NCBI GenBank assembly: GCA_018268415.1
Contig: JAFDWO010000134.1
Coordinates: forward strand, 21,679 to 85,678
Length of the DNA stretch: 64,000 nucleotides
DNA from: Actinomycetota bacterium
Lineage (GTDB): Bacteria > Actinomycetota > Thermoleophilia > Solirubrobacterales > 70-9
Direction: 5' to 3'
Part shown: positions 58,455 to 64,000 of the stretch, piece by piece
How positions within the stretch are numbered: position 1 is the stretch's first letter
Layout: every line of letters starts with the position of its first letter
Translations under genes and position numbers: made by a program
The notes under the pieces: generated by a model
What the model was told of the DNA's origin: nothing
Databases searched by the model: none
Seen by the model: only the letters and a program-made list of their open reading frames with translations

Positions 58455-58468
58455 TGAGAGCGCTATCA
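58455..58468. promoter_or_regulatory. LacI-family operator, proximal to the regulator gene
   Basis: Second identical TGAGAGCGCTATCA, just upstream of a TAGGAT element (58476-58481) that could be the regulator's own -10 box. Confidence 0.8.
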
Positions 58469-58506
58469 GGATCGCTAGGATTCGCGCCGTGAGGGAACCG
58501 AGCGAC

Positions 58507-59514
58507 ATGCCGCGCCAGGCGCGGCGGGTGACGATCAAGCAGGTCGCCGAACAGGCCGGGGTCAGCCAGGCGACCGCGGCGCGGGTGCTCGGCGAGTACG
58601 GGCACGCGAGCGAGGCGGCGCGCGAGCAGGTCGCCATCGCCGCGGAGAGGCTCGGCTACGTCGCCAACCACGCCGCCCGCACCCTGGCGTCGGGAAGCTC
58701 GCGGACCGTCGGCCTCCTCGTCGGCGACGTCGAGAATCCCTTCTTCGCCACCGCCGCCCGCGGCCTCGCCGATGCCCTCGAGCAGGGCGGCCACACCCTG
58801 CTGTTGGCGAACTCCGACGAAGACGTGGACCGCGAGGAGCAGGCGATGCGGGCCTTCGCCACCCGCCAGCTCGACGGCCTCGTGATCAGCCCGGTCGCCC
58901 ATACCGACCGCGCCCCGCTCAGTTGGGCGGGGCCGCTGGTGCAGATCGACCGGGTGGTCGACGACCTCTCGGTCGACTCGGTGGTGGTCGACAACCGGGC
59001 CGGGGCGGAAGCCGCGGTCCTCCACCTCGCCTCGTGCGGGCACGCACCGATCGGGATGCTGTCGGAGCCCGCGGAGATCTCCTCGACCGCCGAGCGCCTC
59101 GCGGGCTACCGGGCGGCGCTGGCGGGGCTCGGGATGGAGTTCGACGAGCGCTTCGTCGCCGTCGCCGCCCCCACCCAGGACAGCGCCTACGAAGTAGCCA
59201 AGGAGATGCTCGCCGGGCCGGATCGCCCGCGGGCGATCTTCACCGCCTCCAACTTCATGACCGCCGGAACCTTCCACGCGATCCGCGACCTTGGCCTGCG
59301 CGTCCCCGACGACGTCGCCCTGGCGGGCTTCGACGACCTCGACTGGACGACCCTGGTCGACCCGCCGATCACCGTCGTCGCCCAGCCGGTGATCGAGATC
59401 GGCAGGCGCGCCGGCGAGCTCCTGCTCGACCGCCTCCGCGGTGACGACGGCCCGCCGCGCCAGGTCGTCCTACCGACCGAACTGGTGGTGCGCCGCTCCT
59501 GCGGCGAGGGCTGA
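58507..59514 (+). CDS. LacI-family transcriptional repressor
   Basis: A 335-residue LacI/GalR regulator. The helix-turn-helix RVTIKQVAEQAGVSQATAARVL is at residues about 7-28, followed by the hinge ANHAARTLASGSSRTVGLLV and a sugar-binding-protein-like core (GDVENPFFATAARGLADAL, PRAIFTASNFMTAGTF, LAGFDDLDWTTLVDPPITVV). I chose ATG 58507 with GAGGGA 10 bases upstream; GTG 58489 adds six residues. It is divergent from the kinase/ABC operon and has two identical operators in the gap, so it probably represses that operon until a sugar ligand binds. Confidence 0.92.
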   Translation: MPRQARRVTIKQVAEQAGVSQATAARVLGEYGHASEAAREQVAIAAERLGYVANHAARTLASGSSRTVGLLVGDVENPFFATAARGLADALEQGGHTLLLANSDEDVDREEQAMRAFATRQLDGLVISPVAHTDRAPLSWAGPLVQIDRVVDDLSVDSVVVDNRAGAEAAVLHLASCGHAPIGMLSEPAEISSTAERLAGYRAALAGLGMEFDERFVAVAAPTQDSAYEVAKEMLAGPDRPRAIFTASNFMTAGTFHAIRDLGLRVPDDVALAGFDDLDWTTLVDPPITVVAQPVIEIGRRAGELLLDRLRGDDGPPRQVVLPTELVVRRSCGEG

Positions 59515-59565
59515 GCTCAGCCCTCGCCGTGCATCCGCCCGGGAGGGGCGCCTCCGCCCCGCCCC

Positions 59566-59610
59566 CGCGTTCGCACTTTGCCGTAACCGGCACGGCAAAG
59601 TGCGAACGCG
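59566..59610. repeat. TTCGCACTTTGCCG hairpin, perfect copy
   Basis: 18-bp arms CGCGTTCGCACTTTGCCG (59566-59583) and complement (59593-59610), loop TAACCGGCA. The same palindrome with a 2-bp loss is at 23633-23667. It lies about 50 bases after the LacI stop. Confidence 0.88.
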
Positions 59611-59954
59611 GTGTGACGGATGGGGGCCCGGAGGGATGGGGCCTTGGGAAGCTGCCGCCCTCGAGGGAAGGGATGCTGCCCGAGGAGGCTGCCATCCGTG
59701 GCGGAAAGGGCCCCGGGCCCCTCAAGCTGTCGCCCGGGAGGAAAGGGATGCGGCCGTCTCGTCCACGGCCCCGGCAGGCCGTGGGCGTGGCCGAGAGGTC
59801 GGGTATGAGAGGCGTGAAGGAAGGCTCGCCGGAGGCTCACGGGAGTGCCACGGCTCCCTGCCAGGAGCGCCGCGGATCCGTCACCGACCCCAGGCATCGT
59901 CGGAGAGATGTCGGAGGTTCCCCGTCCGGTGCGTGCGTGTCCGACCCTCGCCGG

Positions 59955-60003
59955 GGGGCCCCTGTCCTTTGTAACCCTCTGGGTTACAAAGGACAGGGGC
60001 CCC
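59955..60003. repeat. 23-bp-arm palindrome (R7)
   Basis: Arms 59955-59977 and 59981-60003 are perfectly complementary with a 3-nt loop TCT; the core is GTCCTTTGTAACCC. It ends 3 bases before an ACGCGT that corresponds to the cassette-2 junction of the other copies. Confidence 0.88.
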
Positions 60004-60174
60004 TGGACGCGTCCTCGTCCCGGCCCTGGATGTGACCGAAGAATCGGGGAAGCGTGACGTTCCCGGCGTCTTCATCACCGATCCGCCGCATTGGATCCTT
60101 CTTCCATGCGGGACCTTCACGGAGGTCCGGCCTTCCTCACGTCCCTGTGACGCCTTTCCCACGACCCCCTACCG

Positions 60175-60230
60175 TCCCGGGCGCCTCATGGCGCTCACAG
60201 ACTGCAAGGAGCGCCACGAGGCGCCCGGGA
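60175..60230. repeat. scaffold hairpin M8 (R7)
   Basis: 22-bp arms with one mismatch and the changed loop ACAGACTGCAAG. The hairpin is about 40 nt beyond the GntR stop codon on that gene's transcript. Confidence 0.88.
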
Positions 60231-60272
60231 CGTGACTCGGACGAGCGCCCCGGCCGCGGATCGCGGCCGTCC

Positions 60273-61028
60273 TCAGCCCTCCGGCCGGCGCAGCACGGTG
60301 AAGGTGAAGACGTCGCCACGGTGGTGGTCGCGGGTGTAGAGACAGAGCCGGCCCGCCTCGTCGACGCAGCGCTCGGCGATCAGGAGCCACTCGGTCTGGC
60401 CCTCGACCTCGGCCAGCCGCGCGACCTCCTCCGGCAGCCCCGTCGCCTGCAGCTGGGCGGCGGAGGAGACGGGCCGGTGACCGCGGGCGGCGAGCCACTC
60501 GGTCAGGGAGTCGGCGAAATCGGCGACGTCAGGCTCGGCGCCGTCGAGATAGTCGGCGGGGAAGGCGGCGACGGAGTAGATCAGGAGCTTCTTGCGGTGC
60601 AGCCGCAGCCGCCGCAGACGGACGATCGGGGCGCCGCGGTCGAGGTCGAGCGCCTCCGCCTCGGCTGGGCTCGACGCGTCCCGCTCGACCGACAGCACCC
60701 GCGTGGTCGGCTTGAAGCCGCGCGACTGGAGCATCTCGGTGGCGCTCTCGAAGATCGTCACCGGGCGGTCGACGGCAAGCCCGGCCCCCGCCGCGACGAA
60801 GCGGCCGAGGCCGTGGCGGACGTCGACGGTCCCGTCCTGCTCGAGCAGCTTCAGCGCCTCGCGGACGCTGCCGCGGGCGGCGCCGAAACGGGCCACCAGC
60901 TCCGGCTCGGAGGGCAGTTTGTCGCCCGGCCCCAGGTCCTCCTCACGGATCAGGCTGCGCAGCCGGTCGGCCAGCTGGAGCGGGATCGGCCGGCGATCCT
61001 CGCGCAGGAGATCGCCCGGCGGGTTCAT
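60273..61028 (-). CDS. GntR-family regulator with UTRA domain
   Basis: A 251-residue HutC/FarR-type regulator: winged helix LRSLIREEDLGPGDKLPSEPELVARFGAARGSVREALKLLEQ shortened here to its markers GDKLPSEPELVARFG and GSVREALKLLEQ, then a UTRA ligand domain (RLRRLRLHRKKLLIYSVAAFP, ERCVDEAGRLCLYTRDHHRGDVFTFTV). UTRA regulators often sense phosphorylated sugars, and FrlR of the fructoselysine system is of this type. Upstream on the same strand are the SIS deglycase and aldolase genes, its likely targets. ATG 61028. Confidence 0.9.
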   Translation of the reverse strand: MNPPGDLLREDRRPIPLQLADRLRSLIREEDLGPGDKLPSEPELVARFGAARGSVREALKLLEQDGTVDVRHGLGRFVAAGAGLAVDRPVTIFESATEMLQSRGFKPTTRVLSVERDASSPAEAEALDLDRGAPIVRLRRLRLHRKKLLIYSVAAFPADYLDGAEPDVADFADSLTEWLAARGHRPVSSAAQLQATGLPEEVARLAEVEGQTEWLLIAERCVDEAGRLCLYTRDHHRGDVFTFTVLRRPEG

Positions 61029-61162
61029 CTCCCGATCATAGGAAAGGACCTCGGGCGAGGGTTGGGGGCGCCCGTAGCTGACGCCCGCTCAGATCCGCGA
61101 CCCTCGAGCTGTCACCGCCGGGGAAAGGGACCCGGGTCCATGGGGAGAGGGAAGGGTTCGGA

Positions 61163-61272
61163 AGGAGTGCCGCGGATCCATGCCAGGAGTGCCATGGATC
61201 CCTGCCAGGAGTGCCATGGATCCCTGCCAGGAGTGCCATGGATCCCTGCCGGGAGTGCCATGGATCCCTGCC
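61163..61272. repeat. 22-bp tandem repeat, five units
   Basis: Five contiguous units start at 61163, 61185, 61207, 61229 and 61251, consensus AGGAGTGCCATGGATCCCTGCC; the middle three are identical. One unit resembles the CTGCCAGGAGCGCCAT stretch of hairpin M8 and a single copy in R7 near 59855. No spacers occur, so this is not CRISPR. Confidence 0.92.
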
Positions 61273-61367
61273 GGGACCGTCACGGAAGAGGGACCTCGTA
61301 TGAGAGGTGCCAGGAACGTCACCCTTCCTCCCGTCTTCCTCAGACGTTGCAATCACGTGATGTCGGT

Positions 61368-61391
61368 TTGACCCTCCCATGGGAGGGTCAA
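61368..61391. repeat. 24-bp perfect palindrome (R8)
   Basis: TTGACCCTCCCA and its complement, no loop. It is followed by GTACGGAGCACGTCCCCGGG, which resembles the right flank of cassette 2 (61576-61600), so it may be an eroded second copy of that module. Confidence 0.85.
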
Positions 61392-61444
61392 GGTACGGAG
61401 CACGTCCCCGGGCCCTTTCTCCGGCTCGCCCCACCGGTCAGGGA

Positions 61445-61493
61445 TCTCCGTGGTTCGAAATGGTCGCCATACGCCCATTTCGAACCACGGAGA
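61445..61493. repeat. cassette-1 palindrome (R8)
   Basis: Arms TCTCCGTGGTTCGAAATGG (61445-61463) and perfect complement (61475-61493), 11-nt loop. It occupies the position held by the TTTTGGTTGCT cassette in R2 and R6. Confidence 0.88.
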
Positions 61494-61538
61494 CGTCGGG
61501 AACCCCACGCCTCCTCCCGTGTTGTCCAACCGTCACGG

Positions 61539-61590
61539 ACGCGTTCCGTACTTTGACCCTGCCATGGCATGGTCAAAGTACGGAACGCGT
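61539..61590. repeat. 52-bp palindrome, cassette 2 (R8)
   Basis: Arms 61539-61564 and 61565-61590, 26 bp with one mismatch, centre TGCCATGGCA. Same cassette as 24311-24362, but with two pair-preserving differences. The outer six bases are ACGCGT on both sides. Confidence 0.9.
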
Positions 61591-61876
61591 TCCCGGGCCC
61601 TCTTTTCGGGCCCGGGAACAGCCCGAAGGATCCGGAAAGGGTGACGTTTCCGGCCTCTTCGTCACCGATCGGGGCGGGGTGTGGCCTCTCCCGCACGGAC
61701 CCGTCACGGAAGTCCGACCTCATGACGTCCCTGTCCCGCCTTTTTCACGACCTCCCCCCGTCCCTGCGTCTCCCCCCATCCCTGCCCGCCTTTTTCACGA
61801 CCCCCTCCCGTCCCTGTGTCGTCTTTTTCACGACCCCCTCCCATCCCTGTGCCCGCTTCCCCACTACCCCCTCACG

Positions 61877-61932
61877 TCCCGGGCGCCTCATGGCGCTCAC
61901 AGCCTGCCAGGAGCGCCATGAGGCGCCCGGGA
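61877..61932. repeat. invariant scaffold hairpin M8 (R8)
   Basis: 22-bp perfect arms (61877-61898 and 61911-61932), loop ACAGCCTGCCAG; identical to the R2 and R6 copies. It lies about 225 nt beyond the SIS stop codon. Confidence 0.9.
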
Positions 61933-62156
61933 CCATCTCGGACGGGCGCGGGGTCGGGGTCGGGGCGCGACACGGACCGGCGGGGGCGGCCGCGGGTCGC
62001 GCGCCATCTCGGACGACCGGAGCGGCCGGGGTCGGGCGCAACGCGCCGCCGCAACGCATCTCGGACGGCCGCGGCGGTCGGGGTCGCGCCGCCACGCGCA
62101 CCCGCGCCGCACCTCGGACGGCCCCGCACCGCTCCGCCCCAAACTCCGATGAAGCC

Positions 62157-63170
62157 CTAGTAGTCCACGCGTCGGTAGTAGCGGCGGGTCGTCAGCGGGT
62201 GATCGCGCAGGACCTCGAGGTGGGCGCTCAGCCGCTCCAGCACGGTGGCGAGGAGGACTGGGGAGACCAGGGCCCGGACCTCGGCATCGATGCCGGGCAG
62301 GTCGAAGTCGGCGGTGTCGAGCACGGTCACCTTCTCGGTGACGGTCGGGGCGAAGGCCGCCACCCGCTCGGTGAGCGGCCGCGCCGCGTCCTCGCCCTGG
62401 AAGACGACCACGCTGACGCCGCGCTCGACCAGCTCCAGCGTGCCGTGGAAGAAGTCGGAGGCGTGGATCGGCCGGGTGCGGATCCACTGCATCTCCTCGA
62501 GGATGCAGGTGCCGTAGTACCAGGCCTCGGCCCAGGTCGAGCCGGCCCCGGCGATGATGTGGAAGGGCTCGTCGCGGAACGCCTCGGCGAGCGCGGCGGC
62601 GCGCGGCTCGAACGCCCGCTTCACCTCCACCAGCAGCTCCGGGAGCTTGGTCAGCTGGGCGACCGTCTCGTCATAACGCTCGAAGCGGCCGCGGGCGCGC
62701 ATGATCGAGAGCACCAGCAGCAGCGACTGGAGGAAGAACGACTCCGAGGAGGTGTCGTCCTCGGCGAAGTTGGTGAAGTTGAGGTCGGCCGCCGCGGCTA
62801 CGGGCGAGTCGGCGTGGCCGGTGAGCGCGATCACCTTGGCGCCGCGGCCCTGGGCGTAGGCGAGCACCTCGATGCTCTCCTTGGTGGTGCCGGAGAGCGA
62901 GGGGATGACGACGATCGACCGCTCGCCGAGGTCGGCGGAGCCCATCGCGACGAGCTCGGCAGCGTGCTGGAGGCGGACCGGGAAGGCGCCGCTGCGATCG
63001 AGCAGCTGGGCGGCCGGGAGCATCAGCACCCCCGCCCCGCCGGCCCCGAGGAAGTAGAGGTTCTCGCGCCCATCCGCCAGCAGGTCGGCGACCGCCTGGT
63101 CGAGCGGGCCCGCGAGGGCGACCGCCCCGCCCTGGATCGAGATAAACCGCGGCTCGTCGAAGTTCAGCAT
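62157..63170 (-). CDS. SIS-domain sugar isomerase/deglycase, FrlB-like
   Basis: A 337-residue protein with two SIS domains (NLYFLGAGGAGVLMLPAAQL; VIPSLSGTTKESIEVL; later FHIIAGAGSTWAEAWYYG and SDFFHGTLELVERGVSVVVF). The HGTLELVE segment and the C-terminal TTRRYYRRVDY match the pattern of FrlB, which splits fructoselysine 6-phosphate into glucose 6-phosphate and lysine. With the FrlD-like kinase at 57532 and a GntR-UTRA regulator nearby, a fructosamine-phosphate deglycase is the best guess. ATG 63170 follows CAAGGAA. A palindrome 48 bases upstream may be its operator. Confidence 0.86.
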   Translation of the reverse strand: MLNFDEPRFISIQGGAVALAGPLDQAVADLLADGRENLYFLGAGGAGVLMLPAAQLLDRSGAFPVRLQHAAELVAMGSADLGERSIVVIPSLSGTTKESIEVLAYAQGRGAKVIALTGHADSPVAAAADLNFTNFAEDDTSSESFFLQSLLLVLSIMRARGRFERYDETVAQLTKLPELLVEVKRAFEPRAAALAEAFRDEPFHIIAGAGSTWAEAWYYGTCILEEMQWIRTRPIHASDFFHGTLELVERGVSVVVFQGEDAARPLTERVAAFAPTVTEKVTVLDTADFDLPGIDAEVRALVSPVLLATVLERLSAHLEVLRDHPLTTRRYYRRVDY

Positions 63171-63217
63171 CGGATTCCTTGCGTTTGCGGGGGTGGTCTC
63201 GGCGCCGTGCGCCAACT

Positions 63218-63233
63218 TGTAGGACATCCTACA
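63218..63233. promoter_or_regulatory. candidate GntR operator overlapping the aldolase stop
   Basis: TGTAGGA-CA-TCCTACA: perfect 7-bp arms. It covers the last codons and stop of the aldolase gene and lies 48 bases upstream of the SIS start, suggesting a promoter inside the operon under control of the GntR-UTRA protein. Confidence 0.6.
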
Positions 63234-63864
63234 TGTATCGCTGAGCCCCGTCGCCTCGCAGGAACCACGCGATCTCGGCCTGGCGCTCGACGACCGCGGC
63301 GATCTCGAGCGCCGCCTCCACCGAGGGGCCCGCGGCGAGGACCCCGTGGCGGCCCAGGAGCACGGCCGCGGATGCGCCCATCGCGGTGACGGCGGCCTCG
63401 GCCAGCAGGCTCGATCCCGCGGGCGCCGGCGGGCTCGTGGCGATCGGGCCGATCGCGTAGTACTCGTTTTCCTCCGTGGTCGGGAGGAGCGGCTCGGCCA
63501 GGTAGCTCCAGGCGGTGGCGGCCGGGCTGTGCGTGTGCACCAGGGCCTCGATGTCCGCCCGGTTCCGGTAGGCGGAGAGGTGGAGCGGGGTCTCGATCGA
63601 CGGCCGCAGGGCACCGGCGAGCACGGCCCCGCCGTCGAGGTCGACCACCACCAGGTCATGGGGCCGCAGCCGGAGGAAGGGGACCCGCGAGGGCGTGATG
63701 ATCATCCGGGACCCGACCCGCCGGCTGACGTTCCCGACGGTGCCGACGACGAGGCCGGACTCCGCGAGGGCACGCGCGCCGTCGAGAACCTCCCGGCGCG
63801 CCGCGCGCGAAGCCGTCGACCCGCGCCGTATCCGGCGCCCGAGTGTGAGGCGTCGCGGGACCAC
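63229..63864 (-). CDS. class II aldolase/adducin-family protein
   Basis: A 211-residue class II aldolase-fold enzyme (fuculose-phosphate aldolase type). The phosphate-binding GTVGNVSRR, the acid/base Glu in PSIETPLHLSAYR, and zinc ligands in LVHTHSPAATAWS and LLGRHGVLAAG are present. It could cleave a sugar phosphate or decarboxylate a sugar acid formed in the neighbouring pathway. The start is GTG 63864, 9 bases after the ketopantoate-reductase-like stop. Confidence 0.86.
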   Translation of the reverse strand: MVPRRLTLGRRIRRGSTASRAARREVLDGARALAESGLVVGTVGNVSRRVGSRMIITPSRVPFLRLRPHDLVVVDLDGGAVLAGALRPSIETPLHLSAYRNRADIEALVHTHSPAATAWSYLAEPLLPTTEENEYYAIGPIATSPPAPAGSSLLAEAAVTAMGASAAVLLGRHGVLAAGPSVEAALEIAAVVERQAEIAWFLRGDGAQRYM

Positions 63865-63873
63865 CGGGACTTT

Positions 63874-64000
63874 TTAGTACGTCTCGACGATCTCGTAGAG
63901 CGTCGTCCGCTGGGCGGGGATGCGGCCGGCCCTGCGGGCGGCCCCCACCAGGTCCTCGACCTCCAGGCGGACCCCGTGCCGGGACCCCGCCATGCGCGAG
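63874..64000 (-). CDS. 2-dehydropantoate 2-reductase-like protein, C-terminal fragment
   Basis: The last 41 codons of a gene that continues beyond the window. The peptide RLEVEDLVGAARRAGRIPA followed by QRTTLYEIVETY fits the C-terminal helices of the ketopantoate reductase (ApbA/PanE) family, whose members often end in [20 protein letters not shown]...NETLYALL. In a catabolic operon such proteins commonly act as NADPH- or NADH-dependent 2-keto/2-hydroxy acid dehydrogenases. The fragment is short, so the call is tentative. Confidence 0.55.
   Translation of the reverse strand, partial: SRMAGSRHGVRLEVEDLVGAARRAGRIPAQRTTLYEIVETY

Larger units (their letters stand above)
59515..60272 (+). repeat. 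composite palindromic element, copy R7
   Basis: A 758-bp gap between the convergent LacI and GntR genes, with no gene seen. Modules: TTCGCACTTTGCCG hairpin, AAGCTGCCGCCC/AAAGGGATG units, an eroded GGCCGTCTCG hairpin (59751-59800), a single CCTGCCAGGAGCGCC unit, a 23-bp-arm palindrome (59955), an ACGCGT junction (60007), GCGTGACGTTCCCGG (60051), a CACGACCCCCTACCG module, hairpin M8 and a CTCGGACG unit. Confidence 0.85.
61029..62156 (+). repeat. composite palindromic element, copy R8
   Basis: A 1.13 kb gap between the GntR and SIS genes, with no convincing gene. Modules: CTGACGCCC/AAAGGGA units, a 22-bp tandem array, GTCACCCTTCCTCCCG, a 24-bp palindrome (61368), GGGATCTCCGTG with a distinct cassette 1 (61445), GTGTTGTCCAACCGTCACGG with cassette 2 (61539), GGGTGACGTTTCCGG (61638), 33-bp CACGACC units, hairpin M8 (61877) and several ATCTCGGACG units up to the SIS stop. 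Confidence 0.85.

Noticed and set aside
61163..61272. Possible CRISPR array
   Set aside because: The 22-bp units are contiguous with no spacers, and no cas gene is present.
61569..63389. 606-codon plus-strand open frame across R8 and the SIS gene
   Set aside because: Runs through hairpins and then antisense to the SIS and aldolase genes; no recognisable domain.

Overview
This 64 kb window is chromosomal DNA from a very GC-rich bacterium, most likely an actinobacterium; the Thermoleophilia/Solirubrobacterales are my best guess, but that is inference. The reasons are uniformly high GC, many GTG starts, long runs of genes joined by 4-base ATGA/GTGA overlaps, mycofactocin-type short-chain dehydrogenases, an ECF42-type sigma factor beside a YCII protein, and many IclR, GntR, PucR and LacI regulators. 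I see no rRNA, tRNA, transposase, integrase or CRISPR array. Nearly all of the window is catabolic gene clusters.

Layout. 1-3.4 kb: a flavin-dependent monooxygenase and the first codons of a beta-keto acid cleavage enzyme, divergent from a GAF-PucR regulator. 3.9-10.1 kb: a histidine-utilisation operon (IclR, hutU, hutI, an M20 amidohydrolase, a short hutF, a FlK-like thioesterase) without hutH or hutG. 10.2-22.9 kb: an acyl-CoA degradation region with three crotonases, a 3-hydroxyacyl-CoA dehydrogenase, three acyl-CoA dehydrogenases (two adjacent and probably heteromeric), a thiolase, a phosphotransferase, two mycofactocin-type SDRs and an IclR regulator. 24.8-44.8 kb: an amine-utilisation region with an APC permease and GntR-Cache regulator, a dipeptide-type ABC transporter with a P1-family peptidase and a methyltransferase, an aldehyde dehydrogenase, a trimethylamine-dehydrogenase-like flavoprotein, a GntR/FCD regulator, two glutamine-synthetase-like ligases, a PuuD-like hydrolase, the binding protein and an iron-ADH-like protein. 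Three near-identical palindromes at three promoters in this region look like one regulon. 45-48.5 kb: YCII protein, ECF42-like sigma factor and a secreted FG-GAP repeat protein. 49.7-64 kb: a sugar ABC operon with a FrlD-like kinase, an FAD oxidase, an MTR-kinase-like protein, an IMPase and an ALDH under a LacI regulator with twin operators, followed by a GntR-UTRA regulator, a FrlB-like SIS deglycase, a class II aldolase and the end of a ketopantoate-reductase-like gene. This last region resembles Amadori-product (fructosamine) catabolism.

The most unusual content lies between the genes. Six intergenic regions (3385-3871, 23524-24795, 38330-38589, 48578-49753, 59515-60272, 61029-62156) are copies of one modular, non-coding composite element made of GC-rich scaffold modules in a fixed order. 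Five contain the same 22-bp-arm hairpin, and all six appear to have the same orientation relative to the 3' end of a neighbouring gene. At two fixed scaffold positions different copies carry different long palindromes, and one copy looks empty. The palindromes of two copies differ by two substitutions per arm, both compensated in the other arm. Short tandem repeats (22, 33 and 49 bp) lie in or near these elements, and two palindromes sit in-frame inside coding genes. I regard this element family as the best candidate for something previously undescribed.
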